A stretch of DNA of 64,000 nucleotides from Candidatus Methanoperedens sp. BLZ2 (GTDB lineage: Archaea > Halobacteriota > Methanosarcinia > Methanosarcinales > Methanoperedenaceae): contig NZ_NTMG01000083.1 in NCBI RefSeq assembly GCF_002487355.1, positions 27,244-91,243 of the forward strand, in the 5' to 3' direction. This document shows, piece after piece, positions 26,526 through 35,726 of the stretch (the stretch's first letter is position 1; every line of letters starts with the position of its first letter). The translations under genes and the position numbers were made by a program. The notes under the pieces were generated by a model. The model was not told where the DNA came from. It worked only from the letters and a program-made list of their open reading frames with translations, and did no database searches.

Positions 26526-27824
26526 TCACAAAAAATACAATATCACCGGCAGCATTATGACCCCCATGGCATTTATCTTCCTGATCTTCGCATACGATGC
26601 TATCATTCCAACAGGCGTGGATATCATAAATATGATAAACCCGAACCAGCCTGTGAACATAAAGACCATAATTGATAATCCCGCTAACACAGCTGCACAT
26701 AATTTCGAATAATTGATCCTTGATAGAAATCCCGAAATCCTGTCGCCAAGATAAATCGTAGTAAAATATGAAATTGCAGAAACAAAGATTATAACGATCA
26801 GTAAAAGAATAATGACCGAATAATCCCATTCACTGACTTTCACCAGCTGATCGATCGCGACCATTGCACCGCTTCTTGCTTTTCCAATAATGAAAAGAGC
26901 AACCAGGCTGAAAATAGCATTCGCGGTATTAGCGCTGCTTATTGAAACCATGAATTCTTTTGATGACATGCTATCCTTTTCCTCGCGGACAATGAGCCTT
27001 GCAAGAAGCGTACCGACAGCTGATGATACACCCGGAAGCCATGCCACAAAAGATCCTGCCGCAGTCCCTGTCACCATTCCCCTGATAATCCTCTTTTTGG
27101 GAAGCACGAACATGCAGTTCTTCTGCTGAGGCGGCAATTCGGATTTTGTCATAAGGCTGATAACAAGCATGGAAGCGCCGAATAATCCCGAAAGCAGGGG
27201 CAGGAGAATTGAGGGCTCACCGAATTTTACAAGGGGCTGCATCAATACTGTATTGTCAAATGCAAATATACCAAGGAACCCTGAAATGAAAAAAAGGAGA
27301 ATTGCATAAAACTTGAATTTAAGATGCACAAGTGACCCCTGTCCTTCCACATATTCCCCATTTTCTGTGGCTATCATCAATACTACAATCAAAACGAGGA
27401 TCCACCCGATGTATGCATTGATCATTCCATATATTTTCCAAAAGAAAAAAGCCATTGGGATCGCCATTATCAAGGATACAATGACCGCCCCGGCGCTTCC
27501 GATAGAGGAAAGGCGTATTGCCTCAGCGCCCCTTCCCTCCATGAGGAGCGCATGACCGGGGAGCACAGCAAGCGCGGTATCTGCTTCAGGCGCACCCAGG
27601 AATATTGAGGGAATTATGTCAAGAAATGTGTGGGCTATCGAATTTGAAAGTATTATCACCGCAATATAGAATGGGGCAAAACCGATTCCTGAAAGAAAAG
27701 GCGATATCGCAACGAGTATTAAGGCGAAATTATTTACGTGTATCCCCGGCGTAAGACCTGAAATGATGCCAAGCAGGAAGCCGAACATTATTGATATTAT
27801 CAGGATTGTCAGGGAGATGTCCAT
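26526..27824 (-). CDS. TctA-like (DUF112) tripartite tricarboxylate transporter-type permease
   Basis: A 432-residue polytopic membrane protein with about 10-12 helices. The family pattern GLTPGIHVNNFAL near the start and AWLPGVSSAVGTLLA in the second half are the two Gly-Pro-Gly re-entrant repeats of TctA/DUF112 permeases. Archaeal members occur without TctB/TctC partners, as here. The substrate is unknown (carboxylates are the bacterial ones). ATG 27824 has a GGAG site 7 nt upstream; the 37 additional upstream codons would overlap the hemD promoter region. Confidence 0.85.
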   Translation of the reverse strand: MDISLTILIISIMFGFLLGIISGLTPGIHVNNFALILVAISPFLSGIGFAPFYIAVIILSNSIAHTFLDIIPSIFLGAPEADTALAVLPGHALLMEGRGAEAIRLSSIGSAGAVIVSLIMAIPMAFFFWKIYGMINAYIGWILVLIVVLMIATENGEYVEGQGSLVHLKFKFYAILLFFISGFLGIFAFDNTVLMQPLVKFGEPSILLPLLSGLFGASMLVISLMTKSELPPQQKNCMFVLPKKRIIRGMVTGTAAGSFVAWLPGVSSAVGTLLARLIVREEKDSMSSKEFMVSISSANTANAIFSLVALFIIGKARSGAMVAIDQLVKVSEWDYSVIILLLIVIIFVSAISYFTTIYLGDRISGFLSRINYSKLCAAVLAGLSIMVFMFTGWFGFIIFMISTPVGMIASYAKIRKINAMGVIMLPVILYFL

Positions 27825-27887
27825 GGATTTCTCCTGAAAGCATCTCATAAACAAAAGGGTTATGTTTTCAAGTGTGATTTTAGCTTT

Positions 27888-28583
27888 GTGAAAATCGCAG
27901 TAACTAAACTTGAAGAAAAATCCGAAGGTGTTCATGAACTATTCAGGAGCTATGGCCATGAAGCAGTAATATTATCAACGATGCGCGCGGCTGACCCATC
28001 TGACCCGGAGCCGCTTTTAAGGTTATGCCATATGATCTCGAAAGAAAAGATAGATATTCTTATTTTCACAAGCTCACTTGGCGTTGAAAAGCTTCTCGAT
28101 AAGGTAAAGCCGGGAAAAAAAGTGAGAATCGTAAGCGTGGGGCCAAAAACCGCAAAGAAAGTGGAAGAATACGGATTGAAAAGTGAGGTAATTGAAAAAT
28201 TCTCATCCGATAATTTCGCAGATTATCTTGGTGATATTTCAGGAAAGACTATCGGCGTCGCCCGTGCACAAGTTCCGAATCCTGAATTGACCGGATCATT
28301 AGTATCAAAAGGCGCTATTATCATCGAAGCCCCAGCGTATCGGTTGGAGCCGGCCGGGAATAGTATCCTGGAGGTATTAAACGATGTTGATGCGGTGATT
28401 TTCACAAGCGCTAAATCCTTTGAGCTTTCAGGTTTCAAATCTGAAAATGCTAAAAAAATAAGATCAATTGCGATCGGGCCAAAAACTGCTGATGCTATGA
28501 GGAAAAGTGGGATACATCCAGATTTTGTGGGAAATGGGACGTTAGAGGATTGTCTTTCTTCATTATATCAATATTTAACATGA
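27888..28583 (+). CDS. hemD: Uroporphyrinogen-III synthase
   Basis: HemD cyclises hydroxymethylbilane, inverting ring D, to give uroporphyrinogen III, the branch point to heme, siroheme, cobalamin and F430. The 231-residue protein has two HemD lobes: DILIFTSSLGVEKLL and RIVSVGPKTAKKVEEYG in the first, VDAVIFTSAKSFEL and IAIGPKTADAMRKSG in the second. Start is GTG 27888. It lies 60 nt upstream of a CbiA/CfbB-type gene on the same strand, consistent with a tetrapyrrole operon. Confidence 0.88.
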   Translation: MKIAVTKLEEKSEGVHELFRSYGHEAVILSTMRAADPSDPEPLLRLCHMISKEKIDILIFTSSLGVEKLLDKVKPGKKVRIVSVGPKTAKKVEEYGLKSEVIEKFSSDNFADYLGDISGKTIGVARAQVPNPELTGSLVSKGAIIIEAPAYRLEPAGNSILEVLNDVDAVIFTSAKSFELSGFKSENAKKIRSIAIGPKTADAMRKSGIHPDFVGNGTLEDCLSSLYQYLT

Positions 28584-28643
28584 AATTAAATACTTTGAAA
28601 AATAAAGAAAGCTCATAATGGTCTATCCAGGAAAAAAAAGAAT

Positions 28644-29987
28644 ATGGTAGATAAAACAAAGGCGCTATTGATCGCAGGGACCGCCAGTGGCGTGGGAAAA
28701 ACCACGGTCGCAACAGGTCTTATGGCCGCCCTTGGCAAAAATCACAAAGTTCAGCCTTTCAAGGTTGGTCCTGATTTTATCGACCCGGGGCATCATACGC
28801 AGATTTGCGGCCGACCATCAAGGAATCTTGACAGCTTCATGATGGGAGAAAGAGGTGTACTGGAAACATTCGCGCGCGCATCCAGGGGTGCTGAATATTG
28901 CATAATTGAAGGTGTCATGGGCTTATTTGATGGCCTCGATGCAACCGAGATCGCAAGTTCTGCCCATATTGCAAAAATCCTGGATGTGCCGGTTCTACTT
29001 GTTATTAATGCACATGGTGTATCGCGAAGTATCGCCGCTATTGTAAAAGGTTTCTCTGAATTTGACCGCAGTGTCAGCATTCAGGGAATAATACTCAATA
29101 ATACAGGAAGCGACAGGCATATTAAGCTTATCAGGGATTCGCTGCATGGCGCAGGGATCAAAATTCCTGTTATCGGCGCGCTTCCAGGAAACAAAGAATT
29201 ATCAATCCCGTCACGGCATCTTGGCCTTCATATGTCCGGTGAAAATCATCCGAAAACTTCAGAGCGTGCTAATTTTATTGAACAGCATATCAATATGGAT
29301 TCAGTAAAAATAATAGCAGAGAATTTTAAACCGTATGATATTGATTTAAAGGAATCAAATGTGAGATTCGATGTAAAGATAGGCATCGCCAATGACAGAG
29401 CATTCTGCTTCTATTACCAGGATACATTTGATTCCCTCAAAATTTCAGGAGCAGAACTTATCTTTTTCAGTCCGATGAGCGATAGGCTGCCGGATGTTGA
29501 TGGCATCTATCTTGGAGGAGGGTATCCTGAATTATTTGCCAAGGAGCTTGAAGCCTCAGGCACACGCCATGAAATAAAAAAAGCAGCAGAAGATGGGATG
29601 CCCATATATGGCGAGTGCGGCGCGCTTCTATATCTTTGTAACAGTCTCAAAACCGATAAGGCTTATAAAATGGCAGGAGTGTTTGGCGCAAGTTCAAGGA
29701 TGACAGGAAAGCTCCAGGGCTTAGGTTATACCGAAGCTGAAGCTATTATGGATTCTCCGATCGCGAAAAAAGGCAAATTAATACGGGGACATGAGTTCCA
29801 TTATTCCATAACGGAATGCGACAGGGATGCACGCCTTGTGTATCGATTACGCAGGGGAAAAGGGATTATTGAAGGGCGGGATGGTTTAATAGAACATAAT
29901 ACAATGGCAAGTTATATGCATACGCATCCGGCTTCTAATTCATTCGATGAGTTCCTGCGACAATGCAGTAAATATAAATCAAGATAA
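28644..29987 (+). CDS. cfbB: Ni-sirohydrochlorin / cobyrinate a,c-diamide synthase (CfbB/CbiA)
   Basis: A 447-residue ATP- and glutamine-dependent amidase for the a and c acetate side chains of a tetrapyrrole. The N-terminal dethiobiotin-synthase-like domain has the P loop AGTASGVGKTTVATGL and the EGVMGLFDGLD segment. The C-terminal glutaminase domain has GGGYPELFA, the nucleophile Cys in YGECGALLYL, and the His in GHEFHYS. CbiA and CfbB cannot be separated by eye; in a methanogen-type archaeon one enzyme may serve both F430 and cobamide pathways. No other cfb genes are in the window, so the symbol is a best guess. It follows hemD. Confidence 0.85.
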   Translation: MVDKTKALLIAGTASGVGKTTVATGLMAALGKNHKVQPFKVGPDFIDPGHHTQICGRPSRNLDSFMMGERGVLETFARASRGAEYCIIEGVMGLFDGLDATEIASSAHIAKILDVPVLLVINAHGVSRSIAAIVKGFSEFDRSVSIQGIILNNTGSDRHIKLIRDSLHGAGIKIPVIGALPGNKELSIPSRHLGLHMSGENHPKTSERANFIEQHINMDSVKIIAENFKPYDIDLKESNVRFDVKIGIANDRAFCFYYQDTFDSLKISGAELIFFSPMSDRLPDVDGIYLGGGYPELFAKELEASGTRHEIKKAAEDGMPIYGECGALLYLCNSLKTDKAYKMAGVFGASSRMTGKLQGLGYTEAEAIMDSPIAKKGKLIRGHEFHYSITECDRDARLVYRLRRGKGIIEGRDGLIEHNTMASYMHTHPASNSFDEFLRQCSKYKSR

Positions 29988-30117
29988 TATAATTAAACTA
30001 TAATCTAAAAATATTTTTCATGATCATGTATTTTATTAATAAAAAGATTTAATTACAATGAAATAATTGTCCCCCTAAATTTTGGAAAACATTATACAAT
30101 TTTAAAAGGGTGAAAAA

Positions 30118-30648
30118 ATGACAGACCTTCGAACACGAGTTGAAGATGATAGGGGACTATTAAAAAAGATCGAGCTTTTCATACCCGGTTTTAAAGGATA
30201 CCGCAAGCGTGAGGATTTGCGGGCCGCAGACAGCCTGCTAAGGCAACAGCTTGCCAGGCGAATGGGTGAGATAAATAAAAAATTCGAGAATTGCAGGGAA
30301 GAGCTGACAAGAGCCCTGGAACTTGCGCTCATTTCGGATATGGGCGATGTATTGAAATTATCAAGGCAGATAGAAAATAAGATAAGGCATACAGAGCAGG
30401 GATATTCAGGGGTATCAGCAGATATCCGGATAAAAGAAGAAGAGCTTAATAAAATGTATGAATGGGATCTCTCGCTTCTTCAAACAATAGAATCCATCGG
30501 GAAAACAGCAGACGAACTCAATAGTTCCATAATAATCTCTGACGGCACAGCAGGGCAGAAAATGAAAGATATAAAAAAGGCATTGAAGGATTTTAATTTA
30601 ATATTCGATAAGAGGATTTCTATAATTACAGGACTGGAGGTAAGTTAG
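30118..30648 (+). CDS. Helical coiled-coil protein, first gene of the SPFH/zinc-ribbon operon
   Basis: A 176-residue almost entirely helical protein starting with a short amphipathic segment LLKKIELFIPGFKGYRKRED, followed by long heptad-like helices (about 35-115 and 130-172). No membrane helix or enzyme motif. The IPGFKGYRxRED signature recalls small bacterial proteins that sit beside SPFH or PspA-type genes; the length and helical hairpin are also reminiscent of PspA-like membrane scaffold proteins, but I see no PspA signature, so this is inference. It ends exactly where the SPFH gene begins (TAG followed by ATG), and a poly-purine ribosome site precedes its start. Confidence 0.75.
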   Translation: MTDLRTRVEDDRGLLKKIELFIPGFKGYRKREDLRAADSLLRQQLARRMGEINKKFENCREELTRALELALISDMGDVLKLSRQIENKIRHTEQGYSGVSADIRIKEEELNKMYEWDLSLLQTIESIGKTADELNSSIIISDGTAGQKMKDIKKALKDFNLIFDKRISIITGLEVS

Positions 30649-31830
30649 ATGTTATTTGATAAAAAAACCCCCACAACAGCTGGTTCAGGTGGAAGTATAC
30701 TTGGATCGACCACTTTCATGTGGGATGATGCTGCAAAAGGCGAAAATGTAATATTCAGGATACCAAGGAACCTTATCTGGAATGATAATGTGGTTGTCAG
30801 GGAAGATGAGTATGCGGTTTTCCTCAGGGATGGGAAAATACTGACAGTACTTGATCGCCCGGGCAGGTTCGGGCTCTCAACACTTAATATTCCTGTACTT
30901 ACAGAACTCCAGAGAATAGTAACTGGTACCCAGCCTGTAGCTGAAGCATATTACGTCCAGCGCAGGGAACTGAGAAGTAAATTCGGAAGTGCCGAGCCAA
31001 TGGTATTCAGAGACCAGGATTTCGGAATTGTCAGGCTTAGGATTTTCGGGCAGTTCGCTTATAAAGTTGTTAACCCCATACAGTTCATTACCCAGTTTGT
31101 GGGGACAAAAGGATTCAGCGACAGCGACCAGGTAGTGAGCTGGCTAAAAGGCGAAATTATCATGCAGCTCAATGATACTCTCGGTGAGCTCAAATCTAAA
31201 AAACAATTATCAGTCTTAGATATACCTGCAAATCTTGAAGAGATCGAACAGATGCTGCTTTCAAAGGTTGAGACAAACGTAGCTGAGTACGGGCTAAAGG
31301 TCATGCGTATAGCAGAACTTAACATTAATCTCCCCGAAGAAGTTCAAAAAGCCGTTGATACGCGCTCTGGCATAGGCGCACTGGGCTTAACAGACCAGAG
31401 ACAGAAGGAAGCATTTATTGCTTTCCAGGCTGGAAGTGCCATGCGGGATGCTGCAAAACAGGAAGGTGGGGCAGCAGGCGCCGGGGCAGGGGCTGGAGTC
31501 GGCCTGGGGGCCGGCATGGGAATGGGAATGATGATGGCTTCCCAGATGGGACAAACTATGCAGCCGCAACAGCAACAGCAAGCACGTCCAAATGGAATAA
31601 AATGCCCCTCATGCGGCGCTGACTTACCTTCCGGTTCTAAATTCTGCACTAATTGCGGAAATAAGATCGGAGGGGGCATATCATGCCCGAAATGCAAAGC
31701 AGATATCCCGGCTGGTTCAAAATTCTGCCCTGGCTGCGGATATAAGATTATCTCAAATTGCCCGAAATGCAATGCTGAACTTGCACCAGGGGTTAAGTTC
31801 TGTCCATCATGCGGCACAAAGATAGAATAG
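30649..31830 (+). CDS. SPFH-domain protein with three C-terminal zinc ribbons (YdjI-like)
   Basis: A 393-residue protein. Residues about 20-270 form the YdjI/virion-core-type SPFH (band-7) domain: IPRNLIWNDNVVVREDEYAV, LDRPGRFGLST, FGQFAYKVVNPIQFITQFVG. A Gly/Ala/Met-rich flexible stretch (about 280-315) ends in a Gln run. Three double-CxxC zinc ribbons follow (CPSCGADLPSGSKFCTNC, CPKCKADIPAGSKFCPGC, CPKCNAELAPGVKFCPSC). SPFH proteins assemble as membrane-associated cages or scaffolds. The zinc ribbons match those on the next three proteins and probably mediate their assembly. Second gene of five; adjacent to the helical gene with zero spacing. Confidence 0.88.
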   Translation: MLFDKKTPTTAGSGGSILGSTTFMWDDAAKGENVIFRIPRNLIWNDNVVVREDEYAVFLRDGKILTVLDRPGRFGLSTLNIPVLTELQRIVTGTQPVAEAYYVQRRELRSKFGSAEPMVFRDQDFGIVRLRIFGQFAYKVVNPIQFITQFVGTKGFSDSDQVVSWLKGEIIMQLNDTLGELKSKKQLSVLDIPANLEEIEQMLLSKVETNVAEYGLKVMRIAELNINLPEEVQKAVDTRSGIGALGLTDQRQKEAFIAFQAGSAMRDAAKQEGGAAGAGAGAGVGLGAGMGMGMMMASQMGQTMQPQQQQQARPNGIKCPSCGADLPSGSKFCTNCGNKIGGGISCPKCKADIPAGSKFCPGCGYKIISNCPKCNAELAPGVKFCPSCGTKIE

Positions 31831-31840
31831 GAAGGCAATA

Positions 31841-32590
31841 ATGGAAATAAAATGTCCTCAATGCGGTGCAGATGTCAAAGCCATAGAAGGCCAGACATTT
31901 TTAACTTGTGAATATTGTTCATCTGCCATTTACATTGATAAAAGCAAAATTGTATTCCATTATATGCTAAAATCCACTATTGATGAGGTTGCAGCCGCAG
32001 CATCACTTCGGCGCTGGATGGCGGGAAGTTCTACTGTGAAAGGTCTGGATAAGGAAGCAGCGATATCAGGGAAGGAATTTGTATATTTCCCGATATGGTA
32101 TTTCAAGATAAAACAGGGGGAAAAGGAGGCCATAAAGATACAACCCGCATTACCTGCCCCATTGCCCGGAATAAGAACAATGGTTATCCCTGCCGGAGAT
32201 TTCCGGTTCTATGGACAGGAAGATGCAGGTAACCCGGCCATAAAAGATCCCACTGTGTTGTACTCGTCAGCAGTGGAATGGCTGAAAAAAGAAGCCGTAG
32301 ATGTGTCCAATATCACCCAGAGCGCTCTTGTCCATATACCGCTTTATATTTTTCATTATAACTACAAAAACAATGCATATACAGCCATAGTGGATGGCTC
32401 GTCAGGCAAGATCATGGCTTCGGAATACCCATCCAAACAGGAGATGCCTTATTTTCTCGTTGGAGGTGGAGCCGCAATAATATTTTTCCTTGAAGGTATG
32501 TCAATGGATTTCCCGCAAGTACTGGGAGCATACATAATAACTGCAATAATTGTTGTTATCGCAGCAGTATTCGTTGCTGAGAGGGTATGA
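31841..32590 (+). CDS. Zinc-ribbon membrane protein A of the SPFH operon
   Basis: A 249-residue protein. An N-terminal TFIIB-like zinc ribbon (CPQCGADV ... CEYCSSAIYID, residues 4-30) is followed by a beta-rich middle (about 40-195, FVYFPIWYFKIKQGEKEAIK). Two C-terminal membrane helices follow (about 204-222 and 228-247). The FPIWYFK...IPLYIFHYNYKNNAYTAIVDG pattern also occurs in the next gene, so the two are paralogues. The zinc ribbon and beta domain should face the cytoplasm. It resembles B. subtilis YdjG-type proteins. Its stop overlaps the next start by 4 nt. Confidence 0.8.
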   Translation: MEIKCPQCGADVKAIEGQTFLTCEYCSSAIYIDKSKIVFHYMLKSTIDEVAAAASLRRWMAGSSTVKGLDKEAAISGKEFVYFPIWYFKIKQGEKEAIKIQPALPAPLPGIRTMVIPAGDFRFYGQEDAGNPAIKDPTVLYSSAVEWLKKEAVDVSNITQSALVHIPLYIFHYNYKNNAYTAIVDGSSGKIMASEYPSKQEMPYFLVGGGAAIIFFLEGMSMDFPQVLGAYIITAIIVVIAAVFVAERV

Positions 32591-33645
32591 AAATGGATTC
32601 AGGCAAGCATGAAATAATAAAGGGGCTAATGTGTCCTGGCTGTGGGGGGACAGTTGAGCTCAAGGAAGGAAATAACGTCCTTAAATGTACGTATTGTGAG
32701 ATACCTCTTCTTGTAATGGGAGATGAGGGCGTCATACAATATTATGTAAAAAGCAAGGTCAATGAAACTGATACAAAAGCCGTGGCAAAAAACTGGTTCG
32801 GTAAATTCGACAAGGATAGGAAACTGAAAACTGGAGCTGAGTTCACTGAGATATTCCTTGTCCATCTGCCATTCTGGAGATCCATCGGCCAGGTATGCGG
32901 CTGGATTTTCGGGAATAAGATACATCATGAGACACACCGGGACAATAAAGGTAATATGCACACTACTACACGAAAAGAACCGGTTGAACGCATGATCATG
33001 AAAGAATATATCTGGAATAAAGCGGCCTGCGATGTTTCTGAATTTGGCGTTGAAGAAATAGACAATTCAGGGATTTCCGGGAACCTTGAACCCTTTGATA
33101 TCTCAACAGTTGAAAAACAGGGAATGGTGTTTGAACCAATGCATTCAAGAACAGACGCCGTTTTAGAGTCAGAAAACTGGATGTTAGGCCAGGCAAAAAG
33201 AAGTGTGGATATAGATGAAGTTACTTTCCAGAAACTTCATTCTATAGGGAAAAAGTTATCTGTTATTTATTATCCTCTCTGGATTGTCAGGTATAAATTC
33301 AAAGACAGGAATTACCAGCTTGTAATTGACGGTCTTCACAACAAGCTTCTGTATGGGCGTGCACCCGGCAGCACCATTTACAGGGTTAGTATGTTCATCG
33401 CAAGCCTGATGATAGGGAATCTCATACTTACGACATCGCTTCGGCTATTTTCTGAGGGATCAAACGAATTAATAATTGCGGGTGCAATAGCAGGTATTGC
33501 ATTGATAATCTTTGGTTTCAGTAAATTCAGGTATGGTGGTGAGGTAATTGAAGGAAAGACAACAGGATTGAAAGCAAAGGGTCTTCAGGAGACCTTCAAT
33601 TCATTAAAAGAAATTGGTTTTGATAAATACACCGGGATGAGATAA
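32587..33645 (+). CDS. Zinc-ribbon membrane protein B of the SPFH operon
   Basis: A 352-residue paralogue of the preceding protein. The N-terminal zinc ribbon is CPGCGGTVELKE ... CTYCEIPLLV (about 12-40). A long beta-rich middle includes a His-rich insert (IHHETHRDNKGNMHTTTRKE), and the shared IYYPLWIVRYKFKDRNYQLV motif. Two C-terminal membrane helices (about 265-288, 293-312) and a short Gly-rich tail follow. The His-rich insert is absent from protein A and could bind metal. Starts within an ATGA overlap and ends in TAATG coupling with the next gene. Confidence 0.8.
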   Translation: MKMDSGKHEIIKGLMCPGCGGTVELKEGNNVLKCTYCEIPLLVMGDEGVIQYYVKSKVNETDTKAVAKNWFGKFDKDRKLKTGAEFTEIFLVHLPFWRSIGQVCGWIFGNKIHHETHRDNKGNMHTTTRKEPVERMIMKEYIWNKAACDVSEFGVEEIDNSGISGNLEPFDISTVEKQGMVFEPMHSRTDAVLESENWMLGQAKRSVDIDEVTFQKLHSIGKKLSVIYYPLWIVRYKFKDRNYQLVIDGLHNKLLYGRAPGSTIYRVSMFIASLMIGNLILTTSLRLFSEGSNELIIAGAIAGIALIIFGFSKFRYGGEVIEGKTTGLKAKGLQETFNSLKEIGFDKYTGMR

Positions 33646-34265
33646 TGACTGAGCATTCAGGATTAAGACTTATACCTTTAAAATGCAAAAAATGCGGATA
33701 TCTTCTAAATGCAGATACCAGAGACGTAGTATATTATTGCGGCAATTGCGATTCAGGTTTTGAACTTATCAATGAAAAAGACGAAATTGTTCCTGTGAAT
33801 ATTGATTTTGCAATTCCGAATAAAAATATGGATACTGAGAAAATATATTTGCCTTTCTGGGTTTTTGACGCAGATATCAAAATCAATTCAAGAGATGCAG
33901 CAGGAAGCATCACAGGTTTTATCATGAATATTTTTGGCAAAGAAGATAAACATGGTGGAAAATTCTATGTTCCTGCATTTGAGACATCATTGGAAAATAT
34001 CCGCAAACTTGGGCTTGAATTCACAAAGAGCCAGCCTGAGTTCAATATGATAAAAAAGGGCAAGCTGAACGGATGTTCTTGTTCAAGTAAAGATGCTGAA
34101 AAGATCGCTGATTTCATTTTCCTGAGTATTGAAGCAGGGAAATCCGATATGTTAAAAAATATTACATATTCGCTTGGACTTTCATCTCCGAAAGTAATCG
34201 CGGTGCCTTTTTACAAATTAAGTGGTTCAGGCATGATAGATGGTATAATTGGTATAAGTATATAA
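33645..34265 (+). CDS. Zinc-ribbon protein C of the SPFH operon
   Basis: A 206-residue soluble protein with a zinc ribbon near the start (LKCKKCGYLL ... YYCGNCDSGFELI, about 13-42) and a beta-rich body with IYLPFWVFDADIKIN, the same fold signature as proteins A and B, plus a CSCSSKDAEKIADFIFL segment. No membrane helix. Its ATG overlaps the previous stop by one base, so it belongs to the same transcript and may be the cytosolic adaptor of the set. It is the last gene before the cysteate synthase promoter. Confidence 0.75.
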   Translation: MTEHSGLRLIPLKCKKCGYLLNADTRDVVYYCGNCDSGFELINEKDEIVPVNIDFAIPNKNMDTEKIYLPFWVFDADIKINSRDAAGSITGFIMNIFGKEDKHGGKFYVPAFETSLENIRKLGLEFTKSQPEFNMIKKGKLNGCSCSSKDAEKIADFIFLSIEAGKSDMLKNITYSLGLSSPKVIAVPFYKLSGSGMIDGIIGISI

Positions 34266-34335
34266 TGATTGGACAATCGTATTTTTTATAAAAAATAATG
34301 TCCCATTACGGGCAATTCTGTGCATCCAATGGATA

Positions 34336-34346
34336 AAACTATATAC
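34336..34346 (+). promoter_or_regulatory. TATA box of cysteate synthase gene
   Basis: AAACTATATACT is centred about 27 nt before ATG 34369, indicating a leaderless transcript and supporting that start over TTG 34354. Confidence 0.5.
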
Positions 34347-34368
34347 TCATTGATTGAAACTATTAATT

Positions 34369-35679
34369 ATGACAATAAGTGAAACCGTGTGCCGTGGGAG
34401 CATTTTAGACCAGAATCCTGCCATCACAATACCTGAGAACCAGAAATACGATCTTGTATGTACAGGCTGCAAAACTGCTTATTTTAACGATCGGCTCAAA
34501 TGTGATTCCGACAATGGCCTGCTGCGCACAAATTACAGGAACAAAAAACTTGAATTAAAAGATGCTCCCGGAATAGGAAAATTCCATGACTGGCTGCCTG
34601 TTAATGAACTCATCACCACTGATTCAGGCCCGGTAACATACAGGAGCACAGAACTTGCACAATATCTTGGCCTGAAGAATCTTTTCATCGGTTTCAACGG
34701 CTACTGGCCTGAAAGGGGAGCAAACATAAAAACATGCAGCTTCAAGGAGCTGGAAGCTTTTCCAACGCTATCAAAATTCAAGAACTCAGGTAAATCCCTT
34801 GTCCTTGCTTCTGCCGGGAATACGGCGCGGGCTTTTGCCCATGTGTCTGCAATGACAGGCGTAAATGTTTACATCGTGGTGCCCGGAAGCGGAATATCAA
34901 GAATGTGGCTGCCGGAAGAGCCCACGGATTCAATTCATTTTATACAAATGGGTAATAAATGCGATTATACAGACTCTATTCACCTTGCAGAAAGACTTTC
35001 CGCCGCTCCGGGTATGCAGGCTGAAGGCGGTGCAAGGAACGTGGCACGAAGAGACGGTATGGGAACAGTGATGCTTGATGCATCGATTTTTATGAAACGG
35101 ATTCCGGATCATTATTTCCAGGCAATAGGAAGCGGAACAGGAGGAATAGCAGCATGGGAAGCAGCACTCAGGCTGCTTGAAGACGGAAGATTTGGTACGG
35201 CGCTCCCGCAACTTCACCTTTCTCAGAACCTTCCATTTGTACCCATGTACAATGCATGGGAAGCAGGGCGGCGCGATATTATAAAAGATATTGATATGCC
35301 TGAGCCCAAAAAACTCATTCATGAGATGTATGCCGATATCCTCTCTAACAGGGAACCGCCATATTCAGTACCAGGAGGCGTATATGATGCGTTGTGTGCA
35401 ACGAATGGCAGTATGTATGCGATATCCAACGATGCTGCGAAGAATGGTGTAACATTATTTGAAGATCTTGAAGGCATTGATATCTTCCCGCCGGCAGGAG
35501 TTGCAGTTGCCTCATTGATCGAAGCAGTAGATGCCGGAAAAGTGAAAAAGGATGATTATATCGTGTTAAATATCACAGGCGGCGGAGTAAAACGCGTTGA
35601 GCAGGATCATAAACTTTATAAGATCGAACCATCTGCATATGCCGAGAATGCGAATGTTCCCCTGGAAGAGATAATTTAA
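34369..35679 (+). CDS. Cysteate synthase
   Basis: A 436-residue PLP enzyme of the threonine-synthase fold that converts O-phosphoserine and sulfite into L-cysteate, the first committed step of the Methanosarcinales route to coenzyme M. Family features are an N-terminal CxxC region (YDLVCTGCKTAYF), the PLP-lysine region GYWPERGANIKTCSFKELEA, the phosphate-binding ASAGNTARAFAH, and AIGSGTGGIAAWEAA. Length matches the enzyme. The gene next downstream on the same strand is sulfopyruvate decarboxylase, which strongly supports cysteate synthase over threonine synthase. The interposed aminotransferase step is not in the window. Confidence 0.9.
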   Translation: MTISETVCRGSILDQNPAITIPENQKYDLVCTGCKTAYFNDRLKCDSDNGLLRTNYRNKKLELKDAPGIGKFHDWLPVNELITTDSGPVTYRSTELAQYLGLKNLFIGFNGYWPERGANIKTCSFKELEAFPTLSKFKNSGKSLVLASAGNTARAFAHVSAMTGVNVYIVVPGSGISRMWLPEEPTDSIHFIQMGNKCDYTDSIHLAERLSAAPGMQAEGGARNVARRDGMGTVMLDASIFMKRIPDHYFQAIGSGTGGIAAWEAALRLLEDGRFGTALPQLHLSQNLPFVPMYNAWEAGRRDIIKDIDMPEPKKLIHEMYADILSNREPPYSVPGGVYDALCATNGSMYAISNDAAKNGVTLFEDLEGIDIFPPAGVAVASLIEAVDAGKVKKDDYIVLNITGGGVKRVEQDHKLYKIEPSAYAENANVPLEEII

Positions 35680-35698
35680 TATTGGATTAACATAAAAA

Positions 35699-35726
35699 TC
35701 GCAGATAAAAGCAAATGAATGCAGAT
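35699..35726 (-). repeat. Degenerate inverted copy of the dispersed 30-nt repeat
   Basis: Read on the minus strand this matches about 22 of 28 positions of the repeat at 12178-12207. It covers the start codon of comDE, so the repeat appears to supply the first codons (MNAD). Confidence 0.45.

Noticed and set aside
31344..31838. 164-residue minus-strand frame opposite the SPFH zinc-ribbon region
   Set aside because: Low-complexity Pro/Ala shadow of the Gly/Ala- and Cys-rich coding sequence on the other strand; no ribosome site or family pattern.
34369..35679. Threonine synthase as the identity of this gene
   Set aside because: Fold is the same, but the adjacent fused sulfopyruvate decarboxylase and the methanogen setting favour cysteate synthase.
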